This document shows, one piece after another, positions 1 to 8,400 of a DNA stretch of 35,798 nucleotides. Both the position numbers and the translations under genes were made by a program. The stretch comes from Bacteroidota bacterium (GTDB lineage: Bacteria; Bacteroidota; Bacteroidia; B-17B0; Aurantibacillaceae), in assembly GCA_013816615.1 (NCBI GenBank), contig JACDED010000022.1, positions 8,823 through 44,620 on the forward strand. The letters are read 5' to 3'. Each line of letters begins with the position of its first letter. Within the stretch, counting starts at the first letter, position 1. The notes beneath the pieces are model-generated. The model was not told where the DNA came from and did not search any database. It saw nothing but the letters and a program-made list of their open reading frames with translations.

Positions 1-456
1 ACGTACCATACCATCAAAAGCAGAAACAACCTGGTCACCGGTTTCAAGATCAATATCAGTGCCGTAATGCGGGCGGTATTTTCTCCAGCCAAAAACGCTG
101 GTCTTACCACCTTTAAAAGGCATTACAAAACTATTATCACCTTGTGCAACTAATTCAATAACAACACTGTCTGTTTTAAAACTCTCATTAAAGTTATATG
201 GATGTGCCCAAACAGTATCCCATATAGCATAAAGATCATGACTTGGAAATAAGATCTGGTTGGTATCCGGACTTTCGTCATCGCCTTCTATAATGTTCTC
301 GTTATTAATTACAAACTTGGTAGTGTCTTCACGTTTGGCTTTGTTCTTCTTATCATCACCGCGTTTGTTCTTATCGTCATCACCATACGAACTGATTGCA
401 TTTAGGTTAAAGAACCCAATACAAATCATTGATAATATGACAAATAGCCTTTTCAT
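1..456 (-). CDS. M23-family peptidoglycan metallopeptidase, truncated by the window edge (N-terminal part)
   Basis: Reverse strand reads MKRLFVILSMICIGFFNLNAISSYGDDDKNKRGDDKK...MPFKGGKTSVFGWRKYRPHYGTDIDLETGDQVVSAFDGMVR, open to base 1. The signal peptide and the HxGxDxDL...G..V.A..DG.V pattern are typical of M23/LytM. Absent from the ORF track because it has no stop in the window. Confidence 0.82.
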   Translation of the reverse strand, partial: MKRLFVILSMICIGFFNLNAISSYGDDDKNKRGDDKKNKAKREDTTKFVINNENIIEGDDESPDTNQILFPSHDLYAIWDTVWAHPYNFNESFKTDSVVIELVAQGDNSFVMPFKGGKTSVFGWRKYRPHYGTDIDLETGDQVVSAFDGMVR

Positions 457-602
457 TTAATTAAGAAGTTTTGCAAAGATTAATTTTTTAACGAGAAAAG
501 CAAACCCAACGTTCCGCTTTAGGGGCAAAAGTTATTAACAATTGGCAGTTTTCGGTATTTTTGTGATAAAAAAGAGTCAATTTGTCACCCAAAAAGCATA
601 TT

Positions 603-1115
603 TTAAAATTGAAATTGTAGAATTTTTTCCGGATTATGGGCCTTTAAACTCTTTTTGGAATTATTTACCTCAATATGAGTAATATTCATTTGGTCCTTTA
701 AATGATCATATAATAATGTATTCTCAACATCAATTTTTTTAGGAACCTCGCTTTTTTCAAACTCTACATACATCCAAAGTGCCTCTTCCTCTTTTTCAAA
801 ACCAATTAATTTATATGTACAGGCCTTACCATTGATTTTTAAGGATAAATGTTTTTTTAAATATTCTGATAAAATGATATTTACCTCTTCTTTATTCTTT
901 ACATTAATAAGATCTACGGTTTTGTTGTGAACCTTTTTTAGCGCTGCTTCCAGGTCATTTACAAATAGCTTTACAGAACCCTGAAGCACTTTTTCTTTTG
1001 CATTAAATTTAAGATCGGTAACACCTAAATAGAAAGGATGTTTAAACCCAAACAAAAAAATAATTGTTGCCAGAACTAAAACTTTTCTCAATTTAGTTGT
1101 TGTAAGTGTGAGCAT
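603..1115 (-). CDS. DUF6702 family protein
   Basis: 170-aa ORF with an N-terminal hydrophobic segment and 'FKHPFYLGVTDLKFNAKEKVLQGSVKLFVNDLE', matching the DUF6702 pattern; divergent from a HupE/UreJ gene. Confidence 0.7.
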   Translation of the reverse strand: MLTLTTTKLRKVLVLATIIFLFGFKHPFYLGVTDLKFNAKEKVLQGSVKLFVNDLEAALKKVHNKTVDLINVKNKEEVNIILSEYLKKHLSLKINGKACTYKLIGFEKEEEALWMYVEFEKSEVPKKIDVENTLLYDHLKDQMNITHIEVNNSKKSLKAHNPEKILQFQF

Positions 1116-1135
1116 AACAAAAGCGAAGGTACAAA

Positions 1136-1722
1136 ATGGATGAATTCAAAATATGGTTTTTTACCGGGATAGAGCATATACTCGATCTTAAGGGCTACGA
1201 CCATATTTTATTTGTTACTTTAATGGTACTTACTTATTATTTTAATAAATGGGGCAAATTGCTTTTGTTAATTTCTGCTTTTACGATCGGACACTCCATT
1301 TCGCTGGCTTTAAGTGTAACCAATAAAATTTATTTACCCCCACCTTTAACCGAATTTTTTATTGCTTTAAGTATTTTAATTACGGCTGTTTATCATTTAG
1401 TATATTATAAAAAGGTAGATCAAAAAATGCAACCTTCGTTATTTTTATTGTTGTTTTTTTCGGGTTGATCCACGGAATGGGCTTCTCATACCTTTTAAGA
1501 TCAATGTTAGGACGAGAAGAATCTGTTGCACTACCCTTACTTTGGTTTAACCTTGGTTTGGAAGTTGGCCAGATCATAATAGTTCTGATCGTACTAATTA
1601 TTTCTTTTTTACTCGCCTTTGTATTTAAATTTCCATATAAACTTTACAAATTAATTTTAGTTTGTATTATTGGCCTTATTGCCTTAAAAATAACAATAGA
1701 GCGGCTTTTAGAGCTTTTTTAG
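1136..1722 (+). pseudogene. HupE/UreJ family membrane protein, interrupted by a single-base frameshift
   Basis: ORFs 1136-1468 and 1465-1722 are the N- and C-halves of one HupE-like protein (GIEHILDLKGYDHILF...IGHSISLALS / LIHGMGFSYLL). Adding one T to the T7 run near 1452-1458 gives continuous LFLLLFFFGLIHGMGFSYLL. Confidence 0.8.
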
Positions 1723-1807
1723 TTCCACGTACTTTTTTAAACACATAGAAACATAGAAGAAAGACTAAGCTAACCGCATAAAGTTTCACATAAATTTTCT
1801 ACTCTGA

Positions 1808-1841
1808 CAATTCCCCCTTGGAGAAGGGGCTAGGGGGATTG
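1808..1841. repeat. C/G-tract imperfect inverted repeat
   Basis: CAATTCCCCCTTGGAGAAGGGGCTAGGGGGATTG: CAAT(T)CCCCC pairs with GGGGGATTG, and CCCCTT pairs with AAGGGG inside. Confidence 0.6.
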
Positions 1842-1899
1842 AGATACGAAACTAATTTTTCAACTATATAGAAGTCGAAATTATGAATTACTGAACCCC

Positions 1900-1947
1900 A
1901 TTCAGCATATTTTGAACATGGGTGTCCATCTTCAAAATATGCTGAAT
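1900..1947. repeat. Perfect 17-bp-arm inverted repeat with nested ATGG/CCAT
   Basis: ATTCAGCATATTTTGAA (1900-1916) and TTCAAAATATGCTGAAT (1931-1947) are exact reverse complements; the loop contains ATGG-GTGT-CCAT. Confidence 0.95.
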
Positions 1948-2024
1948 CCCCCTAAAAGGGTGTTGTTTACATTAAATTATTCCTATACTTTTAGCCTTGT
2001 ATATAAACTACAAACCACTTTATC

Positions 2025-4394
2025 ATGTATTTACGTCTTCATTTATTTAAAACGATCTTAGGAATTTTTCTGATCTTTTTAACTGCACTTTCATTTTCTC
2101 AAAATATTCATAACAATCCGCAATCCAATCACGGCAATAAATTTGAACAATTAGGAACCATACTTCCTACGCCTAACGAATACCGTACTGCTTCGGGCGC
2201 ACCGGGAAATAAATACTGGCAGCAAAAAGCAGATTACGATATTGATGTAAAGCTGGATGAAAAAAATCTTTCGATCGTTGGTACAGAAACTGTTACCTAT
2301 CACAATAACTCACCGGATAATTTAAATTACATCTGGTTACAGCTGGATGAAAATCAACACGACCCAACAAATGAAGTAAATTATTTTGATGAGAATAAAG
2401 TACAAGAACCTGTGACCGAACAAGCATTAAAAGGTTTACAAACAAAACAAAATTTAGCCGGCCTTGGCGATAAGATCGACGCCGTTACTGATGAATCAGG
2501 CAAAGCCCTAAAATATACCGTTAACGGAACAATGATGCGCATTGATCTGCCAAAAACATTATCATCTAAATCAAAAACAAAATTTATTATTAAGTGGCAT
2601 TATAAAATGATCAACCGTACTCAATATGGTGGACGTGGCGGTTACGAATATTTTCCTGAAGATGGAAATTACTTATTTACACTGACACAGTGGTACCCAC
2701 GCTTATGTGTGTACAGCGATTTTCATGGTTGGCAAAATAAACAATTTACAGGTCGCGGTGAATTTGCTTTAGCATTTGGAAATTTTAAAGTAAAAATGAC
2801 TGTGCCTTCGGATCATTTGGTTTGTTCAACCGGTGAATGTCAAAACTATCAACAGGTATTAACGCCTGCACAATTTGCAAGATGGACAAAAGCACAAACC
2901 GCTACAGAACCTGTAGAAATTGGTCTTTTAGCAGATGCTATTGAAGCAGAAAAAAGTGGTGAAAAAGGTGCAGCAGCACAAAAAACAAAAACATTTATTT
3001 TTAAAGCGGATAGTGTACGTGATTTTGCATGGGGCAGCTCACGTAAATATTGTTGGGATGCAATGCCGGTTAAAGTAGAAGGCAAGAAAATAATGTGCAT
3101 GAGTTTTTATGGTAAAGAAGCTTATGGTCTTTACAGAAAATATTCAACAAAAGTTGTAGCGCATACTATTAAAACCTATTCAAAATATACAATTCCTTAT
3201 CCTTACCCTGTTGCTCAAAGTATAGAAGCTGCAAATGGTATGGAGTACCCAATGATCTGTTTTAATTTTGGAAGAACAGAAAAAGACGGAACATATACTG
3301 AAGGTTCTAAGAATGGAATGATACTGGTTATTATTCACGAAGTTGGCCATAACTTTTTTCCGATGATCATTAACTCCGATGAACGCCAATGGAGTTGGTT
3401 AGATGAAGGCTTGAATACTTTTGTACAGTTTTTAACCGAACAGGAATTTGATTCTAACTATCCTTCGCAACGCGGACCCGCACATAAAATGACAGATTAT
3501 ATGCGTTTACCAAAAAGTCAGTTAGAACCAATTATGACCAACAGCGAAAATATTATTGGTTTTGGTCCGAATGCATACGGCAAACCAGCAACGGCTTTAA
3601 ATATTTTACGCGAGACTGTAATGGGCAGAGAATTATTTGATTTTGCATTTAAACAATATTGTACGCGTTGGGCTTTTAAACATCCGGAGCCGGCAGATTT
3701 TTTCCGCACAATGGAAGATGCAAGTGCTGTTGATCTTGATTGGTTTTGGAGAGGCTGGTTCTATGATATTGAACCCGTAGATATTTCTATTGATACTGTA
3801 AAAGCATTTACGGTTGTAAAAGGAAACAGAATTCCTGTATTGAATGACACGCTTTATACCTATCCAAAAATGAAAGAATTTGAATTCATTACAAAAACAA
3901 GGAATAAAGAAGCTGGATTAAAATCGTTAGTAGATGTGGATACAACACTACGCGATTTTTATTATCACTATAGTCCAAAAGAGCTCACAAAAGAAGTAAA
4001 GAACCGCTTTGATGAAATTGAACCCATAAGCGATACTGCCATTGCAAAATATGACGACAAATTTATTTACGAAATTAAATTCTCAAATAAAGGCGGTTTG
4101 GTCTCGCCATTAATTATACAATTTAATTATGCGGATGGCAGCAGCGATGTTGAACGTATTGGCGCTTATGTTTGGCGCAAGAATGAATATGAAGTAAGTA
4201 AAACATTTATGAAGAATAAAAAAGTAGTTTCAATTCTTTTAGATCCAATGCGTGAGACCTGTGATATTAACGAGCGCAACAATACCTGGAACATTAAAAC
4301 AGAACCAAATAAATTTGACCTATTTAAATCTAAAGCTGCAAAAACCCGCGGACAAAGCACCGGAGAAAATCCGATGCAAAAAGCGAAAAAATAG
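2025..4394 (+). CDS. M1 family metallopeptidase (secreted)
   Basis: 789 aa; signal peptide; GMEYP motif; zinc site HEVGHNFFPMIINSDERQWSWLDEGLNTF (HExxH-x18-E). Confidence 0.93.
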   Translation: MYLRLHLFKTILGIFLIFLTALSFSQNIHNNPQSNHGNKFEQLGTILPTPNEYRTASGAPGNKYWQQKADYDIDVKLDEKNLSIVGTETVTYHNNSPDNLNYIWLQLDENQHDPTNEVNYFDENKVQEPVTEQALKGLQTKQNLAGLGDKIDAVTDESGKALKYTVNGTMMRIDLPKTLSSKSKTKFIIKWHYKMINRTQYGGRGGYEYFPEDGNYLFTLTQWYPRLCVYSDFHGWQNKQFTGRGEFALAFGNFKVKMTVPSDHLVCSTGECQNYQQVLTPAQFARWTKAQTATEPVEIGLLADAIEAEKSGEKGAAAQKTKTFIFKADSVRDFAWGSSRKYCWDAMPVKVEGKKIMCMSFYGKEAYGLYRKYSTKVVAHTIKTYSKYTIPYPYPVAQSIEAANGMEYPMICFNFGRTEKDGTYTEGSKNGMILVIIHEVGHNFFPMIINSDERQWSWLDEGLNTFVQFLTEQEFDSNYPSQRGPAHKMTDYMRLPKSQLEPIMTNSENIIGFGPNAYGKPATALNILRETVMGRELFDFAFKQYCTRWAFKHPEPADFFRTMEDASAVDLDWFWRGWFYDIEPVDISIDTVKAFTVVKGNRIPVLNDTLYTYPKMKEFEFITKTRNKEAGLKSLVDVDTTLRDFYYHYSPKELTKEVKNRFDEIEPISDTAIAKYDDKFIYEIKFSNKGGLVSPLIIQFNYADGSSDVERIGAYVWRKNEYEVSKTFMKNKKVVSILLDPMRETCDINERNNTWNIKTEPNKFDLFKSKAAKTRGQSTGENPMQKAKK

Positions 4395-4424
4395 TTGTCA
4401 CCCTGAGCGGAGTCGAAGGGCAAC
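4394..4424. repeat. Short intergenic repeat with GAGCGGAGTCGA core
   Basis: GTTGTCACCCTGAGCGGAGTCGAAGGGCAAC: GTTG/CAAC and CCCT/AGGG arms. The core GAGCGGAGTCGA recurs at 5261-5298. Confidence 0.65.
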
Positions 4425-4441
4425 ACTAAAAAAGTAATTTT

Positions 4442-4472
4442 AAATCCCTCTTTTTTAAAGAGGGATTTTTTA
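4442..4472 (+). terminator. Intrinsic terminator after the M1 peptidase gene
   Basis: AAATCCCTCTTTTTTAAAGAGGGATTTTTTATTTT: perfect stem followed by a T-tract. Confidence 0.85.
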
Positions 4473-4502
4473 TTTTCAATATATTTTTCACTTCACTTTT
4501 TT

Positions 4503-4995
4503 GATTTGATGTTTTAATTTTTTTGCGTCGCCCGCAAACTCGCCCGAAAAGGGCTCAGACAGCGCGGGCTCAAAAGAATTTTAATGCGTCGCTATTGCCT
4601 AAATAAATTAATTATTCTACGCATTAAAAATCCGTCAGGATAAAAAATTAAAACCCAAATCTTACGGAATTTCTTTGAGGCCGTTATACAGCGTTTGCTT
4701 ACGCGTATTAGATTACGGAAATTTAGTTAGTTAGATGTTTGAGTTTTCGTTTCGATCTTTTGCAGAGATAGCTGCTGGCTAAGCTAGGCAATTAGTATTA
4801 TAGGCATAAAGATAGAAAGCTTAGACAGGCAGCGGTTTTATTTTGGCTGTCCTTCATCGCCAAAATAAAAATTTCCTTCAAAAGATCGAAAGCGTTTTGG
4901 TTACTTTTGCGCGCCAAAAGTGACAAAAGAAACATAAACAGTTTTGCTCAACTTTTTATAAAGAAAAAGTTGGATGAAAGGCTTTTAACACTGTT
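4503..4995 (+). ncRNA. Candidate large structured intergenic RNA or structured repeat element (undetermined)
   Basis: At least eight exact inverted-repeat stems, several nested, in a non-coding interval flanked by terminators at 4442-4472 and 5335-5364. A G-U-compatible stem on the + strand (GTTACTTTTG/CAAAAGTGAC) weakly favours + strand RNA. Confidence 0.42.
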
Positions 4996-5078
4996 CTCAC
5001 TTTTTGTTGTTTATAAAACGGTATGCAAAATATGTTATACCTGTTTTAATAAAAATTTGTTTTAGCTAATTTCATTGC

Positions 5079-5246
5079 ATGCAAAACAACACACAAACTC
5101 AGCCAAACAGCAACTTTATTAAGTCGCTTATTAAGATCAACAATCCAGATTGGTCGCCGGAACAAATTGAAGCAGAAGCTCAAAAGAAAATGCTTGAAAT
5201 TACCAATGGTAATGATAGTGATGATTGTGAATTTTGCTCGAGCTAG
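5079..5246 (+). CDS. Small 55-aa protein of unknown function
   Basis: ATG...TAG encodes MQNNTQTQPNSNFIKSLIKINNPDWSPEQIEAEAQKKMLEITNGNDSDDCEFCSS. Protein-like composition; acidic CxxC tail; below the ORF-track length cutoff; terminator downstream. Confidence 0.55.
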   Translation: MQNNTQTQPNSNFIKSLIKINNPDWSPEQIEAEAQKKMLEITNGNDSDDCEFCSS

Positions 5247-5252
5247 GCCAAT

Positions 5253-5308
5253 TGTCACTTCGAGTAGAGTCGAAGCATAAACTTGTCTCGACTCCGCTCG
5301 ACATGACA
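5253..5308. repeat. Inverted pair of the GAG(C/T)(G/A)GAGTCGA intergenic repeat
   Basis: TGTCACTTCGAGTAGAGTCGAAG...CTCGACTCCGCTCGACATGACA: TGTC/GACA, CGAG/CTCG and GAGTCGA/TCGACTC arms. Confidence 0.7.
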
Positions 5309-5334
5309 CCGTTTTCCTCATTAAAAAAACTTAT

Positions 5335-5364
5335 AAACACCTACTGCTGGCAGTAGGTGTTTTT
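5335..5364 (+). terminator. Intrinsic terminator
   Basis: AAACACCTACTGC-tg-GCAGTAGGTGTTT followed by TTGTTT; 13-bp perfect stem. Confidence 0.88.
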
Positions 5365-5482
5365 GTTTGATGCCCGATTGAGAATTTTCGCCAAACGAGA
5401 AAAAGTATGTTTTATTGTGGGAACTTTTTGCAATAATTGATAAATCTATTCGTTACTAATTCATATACCAAAATATGGAAAT

Positions 5483-8400
5483 ATGAATCTCTTCCGGAAT
5501 GTATTTATAATCATAGCGCTTATAAACGTGAGCGCCTTGCTGGCTCAGCGGACTACAGGTCAACCTAAAGAGCAACAAATAAAAAGCAGTTCTAATATTA
5601 TCGCATCAAGTACTGCCGATTCTGTTCTGTTTAAAGTAGAAATGCTGGGAGCGCAATATGATATAACGCAAAAAAATATGCCTTATTATCTTATTTCAAA
5701 AAATACATTCTATAATCAAAATGCAAGGCCAACTTTAATTGTTAAACGAATTTCTATTGTTGCAGAACCTCATGCCAGTGTAATTAAAAAATATTTTTCA
5801 AAATACCTTACTAATAATTTTGAATTAATTGCAAAAGCCAGTCTTAGTAAAGGTGAAAATCTAAATCATCATCAATTATTTCCTTTTCGTTTGAATACTT
5901 CAGGACAAATAGAGGAATTAATTGAGTACAGTGTTAACTGGCAGGTAACCACAGATAATTTGCGAAAGCCAGCCAGTGCTGCGTCTTTTAAAAATAACTC
6001 GGTTTTAGCAAGTGGTAACTGGTACAAGATCGGGATCACTAAAACCGGTTTTCATAAAATTGATAAAACGTTTTTAAGCAGCTGTGGTATAAACATTGCA
6101 GGATTGAATCCAAAAAACATTCGCATTTATGGTAATGGCGGCAAAATGTTAGCAGAAAAGAATTCTGATTTTCGTTACGATGACCTTGAAGAAAATGCTA
6201 TACAGGTTGTTGGCGAGAACGATGGTGTGTTTAACGATGCGGATTATGTTTTATTTTATGCCAACGATGCAACAGGTTGGAAAAACACAAAGTCAACCAG
6301 CACTTTAAAATTTACAAATTTAAAAAACACGTATTCCGATACCAGTTTTTATTTTATCAATGTTGATCAGGGTGCCGGCAAACGCATTGCAACGATTGCT
6401 TCCTCTACCCTGCCACAAAATATTACAAGCACATCTTACGATTATTATAATTTTCATGAAAAGAACCAATTGAATTTCATAAAAAGCGGTCGCGAATTTT
6501 ACGGCGAATACTTTGACATCACAAATCTTTACAGTTTTACTTTTAATGAGGGTAGTTTTGAACTGGACACTATTATGGCCGAAACCCTTGTTGCGGGACG
6601 TGGCATTATTGATGGGAAATACAGTGTTAGCGGAAATAATTTAAGCGGTATTATTACTACAACATGGACAGATATAAATTATTACCTGGCCGATTATGCC
6701 AACCCGGGTTTATTGTTCAGTAAAGCTATTAATTCAGATCCAAACATTATTAATATTTCAGTTACAAAACAAACACCTACAACCATTGGTTGGTTAGACA
6801 AAATTACCGTCAATGCCCGCAGAAAATTAGTGATTAATAGCAAACAATTTGAGTTCAGGGATACGCGCGTTGTTTTACCCGGCAATATGTGTGATTATAT
6901 ACTTTCAAATCCAGCAAACTTAAATGCTACTATTTGGAATGTTACTGATCCTATAAACCCTTTTATGCAATCGTATACTTCGGGCACCGGCGTTATTGAC
7001 TTTATTGCCAATAGCGACTCTTTAAATGTTTATGCAGTACATACCGGTACAGATCTTTATTTACCCACTTTTATAGGAAAAACACAGAACCAGAATTTAC
7101 ATAATTTACAACAGGCAGATTATGTTCTTATTACACCCCCTATCTTTTTATCGCAGGCACAACGGTTGGCAACTTTACACCAGCAGCAGGAAGGTTACAC
7201 TTATGCTATAGCAACCACCGACCAGGTGTATAATGAATTTAGCAGTGGCAGGACGGATGCAGCAGCTATTCGCGATTTTATCCGCATGCTGTATTCACGT
7301 AACATTGCAAGTGGTAAACAGGTAAAATATGTTGTACTTGTTGGTGATGGTTCTTACAATAATCTGAATCACAATACTTCAACCAACAGTTGTTTGATTC
7401 CAACTTATCAAACAAATAATTCTACTTCATTTACACAAAGTGCAGCTTGCGATGATTTTTTCGGTTTGATGGATCCTAATGAAGGTTTTAATACAGCGTT
7501 TGCAGGCGCTATGGATATTGGTGTGGGGCGATTAACCTGTAGAAATTTAACGGAAGTTACTGCGGTTGTAAATAAAATTGAAAATTATTACCGTAAGGAT
7601 CCAAATTTTAAACCTACAGAAAGTACAATTGAAAATTGCAATACTCAAAACGAATTGCCCTTGGGAGATTGGCGCAACTGGATGGTTTTTTTAGCAGACG
7701 ATGGGGATGCAGCAAGGCATATGATAGATGCTGATGACTTATCATCCACCATAAAAAATAGCTACCCGAATTATAATATTGACAAAATTTATTTAGATGC
7801 GTACCAGCAATTTTCAACTCCCGGTGGACAAAGATATCCTGATGCTGCGGAAGATCTTTTAAGGCGCTTTAAAAAAGGCGCATTGGTATTTAATTACACA
7901 GGGCATGGCGGGGAAGTTGGCATTACCGATGAACGCATCCTGGATGTACCTGCCATTAACAGCCTTGATAACTTTAATAAGCTTCCTTTATTTGTAACTG
8001 CAACCTGTGAGTTTAGCCGCTACGATGATCCTGACAGAACTTCTGCAGGAGAGCTTTGTTTATTAAATCCAAAAGGAGGCTCTATTGCTTTACTTACTAC
8101 ATGCCGGGTAGCATATTCGCCCACTAATAAAACACTTAATCAAACTTTGCTTACCTATCTCTTTAAAAAATTACCAAACGCAAAAATGCCCGCGCTAGGC
8201 GATGTGATGCAAAAAATGAAAGCTGCATTGGGCCAAAATATCTATTTTGTCAATTTTCATTTACTGGGAGATCCTGCATTAACATTAGCCTATCCCCAAC
8301 AAAATATAGTTACATCTAAAATAAATAATCACGTTGTTACCAGCGCTACTATTGATACACTTGGCGCTTTAGCAAAAGTTACAATAACAGGTTTTGTTTC

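Noticed and set aside
1449-1458. Programmed -1 ribosomal frameshift in hupE
   Set aside because: The zero-frame codons before the T-run are TTG TTG TTT TTT, so the X XXY YYZ slippery pattern is not satisfied, and no obvious downstream pseudoknot was seen. An indel or slippage is more likely.
4166-4437. Small ORFs on both strands over the end of the M1 gene (86-aa minus, 61-aa plus)
   Set aside because: Overlap the M1 coding end and the intergenic repeat (ENSCHPERSRRATLKK is repeat-derived); not independent genes.
5046-5321. 91-aa minus ORF MRKTVSCRAESRQVYASTLLEVTIGLARAKF...
   Set aside because: Runs through the inverted intergenic repeat at 5253-5308 and opposes the more protein-like 55-aa + strand ORF.
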